Of a stretch of 35,307 bases of DNA, positions 24,414 through 31,826 are shown one piece after another. The translations under genes and the position numbers were made by a program. Where the stretch lies: NCBI GenBank assembly GCA_934589835.1, contig CAKTOK010000012.1:1-35307 (forward strand), written 5' to 3'. Each line of letters opens with the position of its first letter. Position 1 is the stretch's first letter. Below the pieces are notes generated by a model. The model was not told the origin of the DNA. It ran no database searches and was given only the letters and a program-made list of their open reading frames with translations. The stretch is from an uncultured Oscillospiraceae bacterium. Its GTDB lineage: Bacteria; Bacillota; Clostridia; Oscillospirales; Oscillospiraceae.

Positions 24414-25625
24414 ATGAAGTACACACCGGAAGAAGTGATACAGTTCGTGCAGGAGGAGGATGCCAAGTTTATTCGCTTGGCCTTCTGCAATGTCTATGGA
24501 AAGCAGCATAATGTAGCCATCATGCCAAGTGAGCTCAAGCGCGCCTTCACCTACGGGATCGCCATTGATGCCTCGGCGGTGGAGGGCTTCGGCGGCGAGA
24601 TCCGCTCCGATCTGCTGCTTCATCCGGATCCCTCCACGCTGATCCAGCTTCCGTGGCGGCCGGAGCAGGGCAAGGTGGTGCGGATGTTCTGTGACATCTC
24701 CTATCCGGACGGCAGACCCTTTGAGCGGGATACCCGGAGCATCCTGAAGCGGGCAGTGGCAGATGCCGGCGCCCGGGGCGTTCAGTTCGCCTTTGGCGCG
24801 GAGATGGAGTTCTACCTGTTTCGCCTCGATGAATACGGTGAGCCCACCAGGATCCCCTATGATCATGCGGGCTATATGGAGATTGCACCGGACGACAGGG
24901 GAGAGACGATCCGTCGGGAGACCTGCCTGATGCTGGAGCGGATGGGGATCCGGCCGGAGAGCTCCCACCATGAGAGCGGCCCGGGCCAGAACGAGATCGA
25001 CTTCCGGTACTCGGACCCCCTCACGGCCGCCGATAACGCCGTCACCTTCCACGCGGTGGTCCGCACGGTAGCGGCGCAGAACGGGCTTTGCGCCAGCTTT
25101 TCCCCCAAGCCCTTGGCGGACTGGGACGGAAACGGGATGCATATCAACGTCTCGGCCAAATGCGACGGAAATGCCCAGCCGCTGCCCAGCGTCATTGCGG
25201 GGATCCTGGAGAATATCCGGGATATGACGCTGTTTATGAATCCCTGTGAGGAGTCCTACTGCCGCCTTGGCCACGACAAAGCGCCCCTCTATGTGACATG
25301 GTCCGCAGAAAACCGCTCTCAGCTGATCCGCATTCCGGCGGCAGTGGGAGAATACCGTCGGGCCGAGCTGCGCTCTGCCGATCCGATGACCAATCCGTAC
25401 ATTGCCTATGCGCTCTTGATCTACGCCGGACTGCATGGACTTGAGCATGACCTGCAGCTCTGTCCGGCGTCGGATTTCAATGTCTACACCGCGCCTGCGG
25501 AGATGCTGGACGGGCTGCAAAAGCTGCCCGGCTCACTGGCTGAGGCTGCCGCGCTGGCAGAGGCAAGCGCGTTTATTCGCCGGCATCTCCCGGAAGCCGT
25601 GATCTCCGCCTATTGTCATCGGTGA
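24414..25625 (+). CDS. glnA: Glutamine synthetase, short type I form
   Basis: Makes glutamine from glutamate, ammonia and ATP. The 403-residue product is shorter than the usual 440-470. Catalytic blocks are intact: FGAEMEFYLF (metal glutamates), HHESGPGQNEIDF, DGNGMHINVS (ATP/glutamate site), NRSQLIRIP, and RRAELRSADPMTNPYIAYA. No adenylylation-type tyrosine loop is evident near the C-terminus. Relatives include gamma-glutamylmethylamide synthetase, so substrate choice is not certain. It sits 17 bases after the GXGXG subunit and upstream of the ANTAR gene. Confidence 0.9.
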   Translation: MKYTPEEVIQFVQEEDAKFIRLAFCNVYGKQHNVAIMPSELKRAFTYGIAIDASAVEGFGGEIRSDLLLHPDPSTLIQLPWRPEQGKVVRMFCDISYPDGRPFERDTRSILKRAVADAGARGVQFAFGAEMEFYLFRLDEYGEPTRIPYDHAGYMEIAPDDRGETIRRETCLMLERMGIRPESSHHESGPGQNEIDFRYSDPLTAADNAVTFHAVVRTVAAQNGLCASFSPKPLADWDGNGMHINVSAKCDGNAQPLPSVIAGILENIRDMTLFMNPCEESYCRLGHDKAPLYVTWSAENRSQLIRIPAAVGEYRRAELRSADPMTNPYIAYALLIYAGLHGLEHDLQLCPASDFNVYTAPAEMLDGLQKLPGSLAEAAALAEASAFIRRHLPEAVISAYCHR

Positions 25626-25661
25626 GCGACCTGCCGGAAACGGGCGAAAGGAGGGGAGAAC

Positions 25662-26246
25662 ATGGTCTTTCAGGAACGGACATACAGTGTTCTGATCGTC
25701 ACAGCCTCGGACAGCTTTACTGCGAAGATCATGCCGCTGCTCCCCGTAACGGATTACTGGCCGGTGACGACGGTACACAGTGTCGGAGAAGCACGCCGCA
25801 GGATCGCGGAAGCGTCATTTGATATCGTGCTGATCAACTCGCCGCTGCCGGATGATTTCGGGATGCAGCTGGCGGTGGATATCTGTACCGGAAGCGGCGC
25901 CGGCGTGCTGCTGCTGGTGCGGAACGATCAATTCGATGATATCTACGCAAGGGTCGTTGGGTACGGCGTGCTTACGCTGTCCAAGCCCACCGGTATGCAG
26001 ATGGTGGCGCAAAACCTGCGGATCCTCTGCGCTACCCGCGAACGGATGCGCCGGATGGAGGCAAAGCAGGCCACGGTGGAGGAAAGGATCGAAGAGATCC
26101 GGCTGATCAATCGGGCCAAATGGCTGCTGATCGAGTGCCTTGGCATGACAGAGCCGGAGGCCCACCGCTATATCGAAAAGCAGTCCATGGATCAGCGCCT
26201 ATCCAAGCGGGAGGTGGCGGAATCCGTGATCAAGACGTACAAATAG
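25662..26246 (+). CDS. ANTAR-domain antiterminator with degenerate receiver
   Basis: A 194-residue regulator. The N-terminal domain has a receiver-like fold, but the phospho-acceptor position carries Asn59 (LINSPLPDD) instead of Asp; the Lys-Pro of the switch face remains (SKPTG). A coiled stretch (about 125-140) leads to the RNA-binding ANTAR domain (AKWLLIECLGMTEPEAHRYIEK, about 145-166, then REVAESVI). ANTAR proteins bind paired small hairpins in leaders and prevent termination. As last gene of the glutamate synthase/glnA operon it likely controls this operon, like NitR/NasT-type proteins beside nitrogen genes. Ribosome site AAAGGAGGGG. Confidence 0.9.
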   Translation: MVFQERTYSVLIVTASDSFTAKIMPLLPVTDYWPVTTVHSVGEARRRIAEASFDIVLINSPLPDDFGMQLAVDICTGSGAGVLLLVRNDQFDDIYARVVGYGVLTLSKPTGMQMVAQNLRILCATRERMRRMEAKQATVEERIEEIRLINRAKWLLIECLGMTEPEAHRYIEKQSMDQRLSKREVAESVIKTYK

Positions 26247-26343
26247 TACAAGGCTCACGCGTACAGCCGTGCGTCAGATCAGAAATACACCGCTTGACAA
26301 AGCGCTGCAAGCCGCAGCAAAAAACCGGCCGTTGAACGAGGCC

Positions 26344-26384
26344 ACCCATCAGGGGACGTTTGCCCCTGATGGGTGTTTTCTTTT
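26344..26384 (+). terminator. Intrinsic terminator of the glutamate synthase/glnA operon
   Basis: A 12-bp perfect stem (26344-26355 with 26363-26374) is followed by GTTTTCTTTT. That T-rich tract itself pairs perfectly with 26391-26400, forming a second 10-bp hairpin, so the stretch is densely structured. Confidence 0.85.
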
Positions 26385-26397
26385 GGCTGCAAAAGAA

Positions 26398-26427
26398 AAC
26401 ACCCGAAATCCGAGGATTTCAGGTGTT
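26398..26427 (-). terminator. Leftover tRNA-Thr terminator, copy 1
   Basis: A 12-bp stem with one mismatch (26398-26410 with 26415-26427) lies just past the 3' end of the tRNA fragment at 26432 and, on the minus strand, runs into TTTTCTTTT. It is the position expected for the terminator of a tRNA gene on the minus strand. Confidence 0.6.
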
Positions 26428-26431
26428 GTTT

Positions 26432-26478
26432 TGGAGCTGCTGGGCGGATTCGAGCCGCCGACCTCATCCTTACCAAGT
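26432..26478 (-). repeat. tRNA-Thr 3' fragment, attachment-site-like repeat, copy 1
   Basis: Read on the minus strand, this is the 3' part of a tRNA-Thr (GGT anticodon): the CTTGGTAAG-type anticodon loop, GATGAGG, the TpsiC arm and a final CCA. The D arm and 5' acceptor are missing. The TpsiC loop has C instead of the invariant T (GGCTCGAATCC). The same 45 bases recur at 28132-28176 with one difference in that loop, exactly 1700 bp away. Confidence 0.75.
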
Positions 26479-26613
26479 GATAAAATGCCCTCCAGCCGCT
26501 GCGGCACAAGGGTTTGTGGGCCTTCTGTCAAAGGGCCGTCAATGGCAATGGTCGTTCTGCCATTCAGACAGAGAGTGACATCTCCCAAAGCGCATGCTGT
26601 TGGAAACGGCTTA

Positions 26614-27717
26614 TTACATCAGAACGGACATGACAGTCAAAAGAATCGCCAGAAATGCAAAGCTGATCCCGGAAAACAGGAGAAGAAAACTCTTTCCGCT
26701 ATTGGGAACACGGCGCGTATATTCCCGAAATGTAATGAGGCTTGCAAGGGAAGCCACCAGCGTCCCTGCACCGCCCACATTGACGCCAACCAGAAGAGCG
26801 CGGGCATCCTGCGTGAAGCGACTGAGCAGAATGGCGGCAGGGACATTGCTGATGATCTGGCAGGTGAGCGCGGAGATCAGCATCGTTCCGTGGGACAAAA
26901 GGCGGGCGAACAGCCCCCGGACGGATTCCATCCGGGCAAGATTGCCGGAAAAGGTGAAGAAAGCGGCGAAGGTAGCCAGCAGTCCCCAGTCTACGGTCTT
27001 CAATGCGTGCCGATCCAGAAACCAGAGTACCAGAACAATGACAGTCAGGCCAAGAACATAGGGTGCCAGCCGCAGCACCATGGCGACGGCTAAACAGAAC
27101 AGTCCACCATAGACGGCAGCCTGGCGGGAGTCTACTGTGACCTGCACTTCCGGCACGGAAAGCCGGTCTTTGGGAAATGCCAGGCAACACAAGAGAATGA
27201 GAACGGTAGACAGAATGAAGGGCGGCAGCATTGCCGAAAAGAACATCCTTGCGGAAAGATCGTAATAGCTGAAAAGATAAAGATTCTGCGGATTTCCGAA
27301 GGGCGTGATCATTCCGCAGAGATTGGCGGCGCAGTTTTGCAGAATGAACAAGAGCGCGGCGTGCTTTTCCTGACCGGTAGAGGAAAGGACAAACCAGCCA
27401 AGCGGCAGAAATGTCAGCAAGGCGGTATCATTGGTCAGAAGCATAGACCCGAACATGGTGATGACCACCAGTGCTGTACATACGCCCCGAACCGTGGAAA
27501 AGGTGTGCACCATCCGCTGCGAAAGAGCGGAAAAGATCTGCAGGTCTCGCAGAGCACCTACCACCGCCAAAACACTAAACAGGCAGGAAAGCGTTTTGAG
27601 GTCGTAATAGCCTAAGTAGTCCCTGTCGGGAGGGACAAAGAACGCCGTTGCAGCCGCAGCCAGCAGTGAAATGGCCAGCATAGCGTTAGTACGGCACCAG
27701 CATTGAATCTTACGCAT
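26614..27717 (-). CDS. SLC13/ArsB-type anion permease
   Basis: A 367-residue membrane protein with about ten to eleven helices and no soluble domain. It shows the family's paired signatures: LTNDTALLTFLPL with AANLCGMITPFGNPQNLYL in the first half, and SNVPAAILLS with GVNVGGAGTLVASLASLITFR in the second. Such permeases move dicarboxylates, citrate, sulfate or arsenite; the substrate cannot be told here. It is somewhat shorter than usual. The ATG has AAAGGG seven bases upstream and its own promoter at 27773-27801. It is the only intact gene in the tRNA-bounded remnant. Confidence 0.85.
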   Translation of the reverse strand: MRKIQCWCRTNAMLAISLLAAAATAFFVPPDRDYLGYYDLKTLSCLFSVLAVVGALRDLQIFSALSQRMVHTFSTVRGVCTALVVITMFGSMLLTNDTALLTFLPLGWFVLSSTGQEKHAALLFILQNCAANLCGMITPFGNPQNLYLFSYYDLSARMFFSAMLPPFILSTVLILLCCLAFPKDRLSVPEVQVTVDSRQAAVYGGLFCLAVAMVLRLAPYVLGLTVIVLVLWFLDRHALKTVDWGLLATFAAFFTFSGNLARMESVRGLFARLLSHGTMLISALTCQIISNVPAAILLSRFTQDARALLVGVNVGGAGTLVASLASLITFREYTRRVPNSGKSFLLLFSGISFAFLAILLTVMSVLM

Positions 27718-27727
27718 AAAAAATCCC

Positions 27728-27770
27728 TTTCGCGTGAAAAATGCAAAATTTCGCGTGTATATTTCCGTGA
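27728..27770. promoter_or_regulatory. TTTCGCGTG direct repeats in the permease leader
   Basis: TTTCGCGTG occurs at 27728-27736 and 27749-27757, starting 21 bp apart, with a degenerate third copy TTTCCGTGA at 27762-27770. They lie between the permease's -10 box and its start codon, where a bound repressor would block transcription. Confidence 0.4.
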
Positions 27771-27772
27771 AG

Positions 27773-27801
27773 AAGATAACACATTTCGGGATGATTTACA
27801 A
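27773..27801 (-). promoter_or_regulatory. Promoter of the anion permease gene
   Basis: On the minus strand TTGTAA (27796-27801), 17 bp, TATCTT (27773-27778), about 55 bases before the start codon. Confidence 0.6.
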
Positions 27802-27954
27802 TGAAGTTCTATTAACCCGGCAAATACCAGAAGGCAACGCAAATCGGCACATATTTTGCGCTGCCGGAAACAATAAAAAGATCATTTCAAAAACGGCAGC
27901 TTTCCGCGCGAAGTTGTGGTATTTGTGTTTGCTGCCAGGAAAGGAGCTGCTTCA

Positions 27955-28080
27955 ATGGCCAAGAAACGCGCCAACGGCGAGGGCAATATCCGCAATCGGT
28001 CAGATGGCCGCTGGGAGGGTCGCTACACCACAGGATACCACGCGGAAACCGGTAAGCGCATTATCAAAAACGTCCTCAAA
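27955..28080 (+). pseudogene. Truncated tyrosine integrase (N-terminal arm-binding part only)
   Basis: An ATG with AAAGGAG eight bases upstream starts a product opening MAKKRANGEGNIRNRSDGRW and continuing EGRYTTGYHAETGKR, which is the N-terminal arm-type DNA-binding region of phage and transposon integrases. After about 42 codons, the similarity stops and the sequence turns into the tRNA terminator and tRNA fragment at 28096-28176. The core-binding and catalytic domains are absent. The downstream open frame is a shadow of the tRNA remnant. Confidence 0.75.
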
Positions 28081-28095
28081 GTGCATTTTTGCAAC

Positions 28096-28131
28096 AAAAA
28101 AGCACCGAAAACCGAAGTTTTCGATGCTTTT
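28096..28131 (-). terminator. Leftover tRNA-Thr terminator, copy 2
   Basis: A stem of about 15 bp with one mismatch and a CGAA-type loop, with T-rich exit on the minus strand, sits directly after the CCA end of tRNA fragment 2. It matches copy 1 in layout but not in sequence. Confidence 0.6.
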
Positions 28132-28176
28132 TGGAGCTGCTGGGCGGATTCGAACCGCCGACCTCATCCTTACCAA
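28132..28176 (-). repeat. tRNA-Thr 3' fragment, attachment-site-like repeat, copy 2
   Basis: Same 3' tRNA-Thr segment as copy 1, with the normal GGTTCGAATCC TpsiC loop and CCA end, but cut in the anticodon loop. It lies directly downstream of the truncated integrase. Confidence 0.75.
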
Positions 28177-28307
28177 AAAGCCCTCCTGCTTTTTAGTGAG
28201 TACCCATTCATGTCAGGGAATCCCCCCGAATCCCTTGCAACGCAAGTGGTTCGGGGATTTCTATTTCCCGAGTTATGTTATCTTCTTTTCTCTTATTTTA
28301 GACCGTT

Positions 28308-28370
28308 TTATTCCGTCGTCTCATACCAGCCCTTGTACTTGGGGTTGCACAGGATGTGCCGGAGGGGCAA
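28308..28370 (-). pseudogene. Possible serine recombinase relic
   Basis: A 20-codon frame ending in TAA reads LRHILCNPKYKGWYETTE, close to the ILxNPKYKG(Y/W) segment of large serine recombinases. Nothing else of such a gene is left on either side. It lies between the tRNA-bounded remnant and the LysR gene and fits a region that has received several mobile elements. Confidence 0.4.
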
Positions 28371-28402
28371 AAAAATGCCGGGCGGATCTCCTCCGTCCGG
28401 CA
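28369..28402 (-). terminator. Intrinsic terminator of the LysR gene
   Basis: An 11-bp stem with one G-T pair (28376-28386 with 28392-28402) is followed on the minus strand by seven T (28369-28375), 22 bases after the stop codon. Confidence 0.85.
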
Positions 28403-28424
28403 TGTGCTTTTTTCCGATCGACGC

Positions 28425-29360
28425 CTATATCTCAGCGTAGTCTTGGAACTCGTTCTGGATCGTGATGACGAGCTGGCGGTAAGCCTCACAGTTGCGGTAC
28501 TGCTCCTCCGCGTAGACGAGATAGATGGGCAGGTATGCGTCGCCAAAGGCAATGGGCAGGATATGGCTGACGATCTCGGGATCCCCGTATTTGAGCTGAC
28601 TGTTCATCACACAGGTGAAGCTGTTGCTTTGGGTGATCTGGTTCATCGCCAGCGTGGGCGAGGTGATCTGCACCATGAAACGGGGCGTGAAGTGCAGCTG
28701 GGGGAACCATTTTTCCGCTTCGGTATAGAGGAGGGAGTGGGGCTTGGCGTGGAGGAACGTTACATTTTTCAAAGAGCTCAGGTCCAGCTCCAGGGGGTGC
28801 TGATAGTCGTAGGTGCCGTGCTGATATCGTTCCATGATCGGATTGGTCCGGGAGGTGACCAGGATGATCTTCTCCTTGGTGATGAGCTCTGAACGGTAGC
28901 CGGGTGTGGACACGGGCTTGCATAGAAAAGCGATGTCCAGGTTGTGGCCAATGATCTTCTTCTCCAGATAGTGCAGCATGTCCTGATCCATGTTGATCGT
29001 GACAGCGGAATCCTTCAGCCAGAAACGGGGGAGGAAGCGGGAAATGATATAGTCTCCCAGGATGAGGGGGACGCCCAGAGAGATCACCGTCTTTGCCGGA
29101 CTCCGCAGGGAGTCCATTTCGATCTCCAATTTCTCCTCAAGCTTTAAAAACTGCTGAGCATAATAGAGATAGAGCGTTCCTGCCGGGGTCAGAGAAATGG
29201 GCGTAGTGGAACGGTCGAAGAGTTTGACGGCAAGGCGGTCTTCCAGGTTTGAAACATACCGGCTTAAAGCGGAGGGAGCGATGTAAAGAAGCTCCGCGGC
29301 TTTAGAAAAGCTTCTGCTGGCCGCAATGTTGCTGACATACCAACAATCTTTTGTGTTCAT
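28425..29360 (-). CDS. LysR-family transcriptional regulator
   Basis: A 311-residue regulator. The N-terminal winged helix is typical (FSKAAELLYIAPSALSRYVSNLEDRLAVKLFDRS at about 18-51, split by the recognition helix), followed by the linker helix (about 60-90) and a periplasmic-binding-like effector domain (VISLGVPLILGDYIISRFLP onward). It is divergent from the deacylase/TRAP operon, which it most likely controls in response to the imported compound or a product. The ATG has AAGGAGA six bases upstream. Confidence 0.93.
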   Translation of the reverse strand: MNTKDCWYVSNIAASRSFSKAAELLYIAPSALSRYVSNLEDRLAVKLFDRSTTPISLTPAGTLYLYYAQQFLKLEEKLEIEMDSLRSPAKTVISLGVPLILGDYIISRFLPRFWLKDSAVTINMDQDMLHYLEKKIIGHNLDIAFLCKPVSTPGYRSELITKEKIILVTSRTNPIMERYQHGTYDYQHPLELDLSSLKNVTFLHAKPHSLLYTEAEKWFPQLHFTPRFMVQITSPTLAMNQITQSNSFTCVMNSQLKYGDPEIVSHILPIAFGDAYLPIYLVYAEEQYRNCEAYRQLVITIQNEFQDYAEI

Positions 29361-29449
29361 CGATTTTCTCCTTGTGACATAGCATGACCAGAAGGCAGCG
29401 CTGCATGATGGATCCTGCGTGATGACCGAAATAGAGAAATCTTTTTTAC

Positions 29450-29478
29450 AGTTTATTACAACTTAACAAAAAAGTCAA
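29450..29478 (-). promoter_or_regulatory. Promoter of the LysR gene
   Basis: On the minus strand TTGACT (29473-29478), 17 bp, TAAACT (29450-29455). It lies back to back with the operon promoter, so a regulator bound between them could control both. Confidence 0.6.
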
Positions 29479-29490
29479 CTTTAACATGAC
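29474..29490. promoter_or_regulatory. Candidate LysR binding dyad
   Basis: GTCA-N9-TGAC is an imperfectly spaced dyad of the T-N11-A class. It overlaps the LysR -35 box and lies ten bases upstream of the operon -35 box, the usual place for a LysR recognition site. A smaller ATTG-GA-CAAT dyad covers the operon -35 region (29500-29509). Confidence 0.35.
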
Positions 29491-29500
29491 AAAGGAAGTA

Positions 29501-29530
29501 TTGGACAATTCGACAGTTTCGGACTACAAT
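29501..29530 (+). promoter_or_regulatory. Promoter of the deacylase/TRAP operon
   Basis: TTGGAC (29501-29506), 18 bp, TACAAT (29525-29530), about 125 bases before the first gene. Confidence 0.55.
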
Positions 29531-29597
29531 ACAATTGCACGGTGTAGAAAAATGACGAAAACCGTTATAAAAGCGGGATAGGCGCGCACATCCGGCT

Positions 29598-29641
29598 TTT
29601 AGAAATCACATTGAAAGTATTTAGAAATCACATTGAAAGTA
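29598..29641 (+). repeat. Perfect 22-bp tandem duplication in the operon leader
   Basis: The 22-base unit starting TTTAGAAATCACATTG occurs twice head to tail (29598-29619, 29620-29641), ending two bases before the ribosome site of the first deacylase. It is either a recent slip duplication or a paired binding site. The leader of the second deacylase (33686-33712) has a related ATTGAAAG block. Confidence 0.8.
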
Positions 29642-29655
29642 TGAGGTGGCTTGCT

Positions 29656-30627
29656 ATGACAAAAATTATGCTTGACAAGATCGTTCGTCGAAACGGAAAT
29701 CGTACGGACGGCGCGATCCAGTTCGGACAAAAAGCGGACGGCTCTTTTTATGAGATCCCCTTGATCATCATCGAGGGCAAAAAGCCGGGACAGACACTGC
29801 TGGTAGACTGCGCTACCCATGGCGATGAGACGGAGGGCACGGAGGCCATCCTTCGTATGGCGAAAGAACTTGAAAGCGGAAACTTCGCCGGGACCTTTGT
29901 GGGCGTGCCTGCCTTGAACATGGAGGCGTTTACCACCATCCGCCGGACCTCTATGGTAGACGAGGCCAACCTGAACCGGATCTATCCGGGGAACAAGGAC
30001 ACCTATATCACGCATCGTCTGGCTGCGGTCTACCTGGAGCGTGTGATCCCCTTCGTCGACGTCTGCATCACCTTCCACGGCGGCGGCGATGTGCTCCACC
30101 TGGAGCCCCTGGTGGGCTATATGCCCTGCGGCGGCGAGGTCGAGGAGCGGAGCCGGGTCCTGGCGGAGGCGTTCAACTTCCCCTATGTCTGGAAGATCGG
30201 CAATCTGCCCTTCAGCGGCAGCTCCGCCCCGGAGTACTGCGCGAGGGGCGTGGCCACCATCGTACCGGAGATCGGGTCCCATTGCGGCCGCCTGTATGAC
30301 CGGGAGAAGAACATCCGAATGAGCTGTGACGGTATCCGCAATGTGATGATCGCCATGAAGATGCTGGATATGGCTCCTACGGCTCCGGTGGAGAAGAAGC
30401 TCATAGAGCTGCACTATATCCACTCTTACAACGGAGGCATCCAGACTCCTGTCAAGCAGCCCAACGAGATCGTGAAAGAGGGCGAAACGCTCTGCATCAT
30501 GCAGGACGTCTACGGCAATGTGATAGAGGAACTGAAAGCTCCTTGGCCCGGTGTCGTCATCGGCTTCTGGAGCGTGCCTGTCATCCACCCCGGTGACTGG
30601 TGGTCCCTGTTCGCCAAGCTGCTGTAA
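29656..30627 (+). CDS. AstE/AspA-family (M14-like) zinc deacylase, copy 1
   Basis: A 323-residue amidohydrolase of the succinylglutamate desuccinylase/aspartoacylase family. These cleave an acyl group from an amino group. Zinc ligands are predicted to be His55 and Glu58 (THGDETEG) and His141 (FHGGGDVLH). The NLNRIYPG segment (105-112) is the family's carboxylate-binding Asn-Arg block. The C-terminal part (about 240-323) is a beta domain (GGIQTPVKQPNEIVKEGETL). I chose the ATG at 29656 with GAGGTGG upstream. First gene of the operon, paralogous to the gene at 33713. Substrate unknown. Confidence 0.88.
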   Translation: MTKIMLDKIVRRNGNRTDGAIQFGQKADGSFYEIPLIIIEGKKPGQTLLVDCATHGDETEGTEAILRMAKELESGNFAGTFVGVPALNMEAFTTIRRTSMVDEANLNRIYPGNKDTYITHRLAAVYLERVIPFVDVCITFHGGGDVLHLEPLVGYMPCGGEVEERSRVLAEAFNFPYVWKIGNLPFSGSSAPEYCARGVATIVPEIGSHCGRLYDREKNIRMSCDGIRNVMIAMKMLDMAPTAPVEKKLIELHYIHSYNGGIQTPVKQPNEIVKEGETLCIMQDVYGNVIEELKAPWPGVVIGFWSVPVIHPGDWWSLFAKLL

Positions 30628-30705
30628 GGCCGCTGGCGGATATCCAAACAGCCCCATTGCCCCGAAGGACTGTAAACTTATGCTTTGAAAGAAAGGGAGA
30701 ATACG

Positions 30706-31752
30706 ATGAAGAAGCTATTTGCACTATTGCTCTGCGCGGCGATGATCCTGTCTCTGGCGGCCTGCGGCGGGTCCAGCGGACAGCCGGCAGACTCCGGAAG
30801 CGCGGAGACCGTTAAGATCCGCGTAGCCGTGTCTTCCTCCGACGGAAACCCCATGACCGACTTGGTCTACTACTGGCAGGAGCAGGTGGACAAGCTTCTC
30901 CCCGGTCGTGTGGAATGGGAGAACTTCGTCAATGCCTCCATCGGCAACGAACGCGAGCAGATCGAGATGGTGATCGACGGCACTCTGGACGCCGCCCTGG
31001 TGGGCCCGTCCAACATTACGGCTGTCGCTCCCTCCAACGCTGTCCGCCTTCAGGACATGCCCTTCCTCTTCCGCAGCGGCGAGGAGCTCTACGCCGCGGG
31101 CGCGGAGTGGATGAACGCCAAGATCAACGAAGAGGGCGAGCCCTACGGATATACCACCATTTTCTATGAGTATATCATGGGCCAGGAGATCGAAAACAAC
31201 CGCAATCCCATCTATACCCCCGAGGATGTGAAGGGCCTGAAGGTACGCAGCTACGACTCCCCGGGACCCTTCAAGTTCCTGGAAGCCTGCGGCGGTCTGC
31301 CTGTGTCCCTGGCGTTCTCCGAGCTGTACACCGGCCTGCAGCAGGGCGCGGTCGACGGCGTGTACACCACGGCGTCCAACTACGTGCCCCAGAAGCTGGT
31401 CGAGGTCTGCAAATACCACACCAAGATGGAGATCACCAGCCTGGGCATGACCATGATGTTCAGCCTGAACTCTCTGAACAGCTATCCCCAGGATGTGCAG
31501 GACGCGCTGTTTGAGGCCGGCAAGCTGACGGAGAATTACTGCCAGGAGGTCGTCAGCCCCGAGACCAAGGCCAAGACCTATGACGCGATCGCCGCTGCCG
31601 GAGTGGAGATCAACGAGGTGACGGATGAGCAGTACGAGGTCTTTGTCAAGAAGGTCGAGGACTACTGCTACGACGACCTGCGGGAAGAGGTGGGCCCCGA
31701 GCTTTGGGACTTCTGTGTGGACTGGCTGAAGGAGTACCGCGCCAACCATTGA
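30706..31752 (+). CDS. TRAP transporter solute-binding lipoprotein (DctP type)
   Basis: A 348-residue secreted binding protein with lipobox LAAC. The mature part has the DctP signature TPEDVKGLKVRSYDSPGPFK, with the conserved Arg that holds the substrate carboxylate, and ACGGLPVSLAFSELYTGLQQ followed by GAVDG. Such proteins hand organic acids to the DctQM permease. The ATG at 30706 follows GAAAGGGAG; an in-frame ATG-like start seven codons earlier would swallow that site. It lies 78 bases after the deacylase, and a strong hairpin separates it from dctQ. Confidence 0.93.
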   Translation: MKKLFALLLCAAMILSLAACGGSSGQPADSGSAETVKIRVAVSSSDGNPMTDLVYYWQEQVDKLLPGRVEWENFVNASIGNEREQIEMVIDGTLDAALVGPSNITAVAPSNAVRLQDMPFLFRSGEELYAAGAEWMNAKINEEGEPYGYTTIFYEYIMGQEIENNRNPIYTPEDVKGLKVRSYDSPGPFKFLEACGGLPVSLAFSELYTGLQQGAVDGVYTTASNYVPQKLVEVCKYHTKMEITSLGMTMMFSLNSLNSYPQDVQDALFEAGKLTENYCQEVVSPETKAKTYDAIAAAGVEINEVTDEQYEVFVKKVEDYCYDDLREEVGPELWDFCVDWLKEYRANH

Positions 31753-31761
31753 TTCTCTCTT

Positions 31762-31795
31762 AGAGCGCGGCGGCCGGAACGGCCCGGGGCGCTCT
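31762..31795 (+). other. Intercistronic hairpin between DctP and DctQ genes
   Basis: A 7-bp outer stem (31762-31768 with 31789-31795) plus an inner GGCC stem, with no T tract. Hairpins here usually protect the binding-protein mRNA so it is made in excess over the permease. Confidence 0.5.
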
Positions 31796-31826
31796 GACTA
31801 AATCGGAGGAAGAAACGAGGTATACT

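Larger units (their letters stand above)
26432..28176. mobile_element. Remnant of an integrated element bounded by tRNA-Thr fragments
   Basis: Two directly repeated tRNA 3' fragments bound a 1.7-kb segment holding an anion permease and the first 42 codons of a tyrosine integrase. Integration at tRNA 3' ends and an integrase next to one attachment site are classical features. Neither boundary has a complete tRNA, and the integrase is cut, so the element is no longer mobile by itself. Confidence 0.6.

Noticed and set aside
28081..28440. Open frames continuing from the integrase start through the tRNA fragment
   Set aside because: Reading through the tRNA remnant yields the familiar false peptide GRIRTADL in one frame and ADSNRRPHPYQ in another; these are tRNA shadows.
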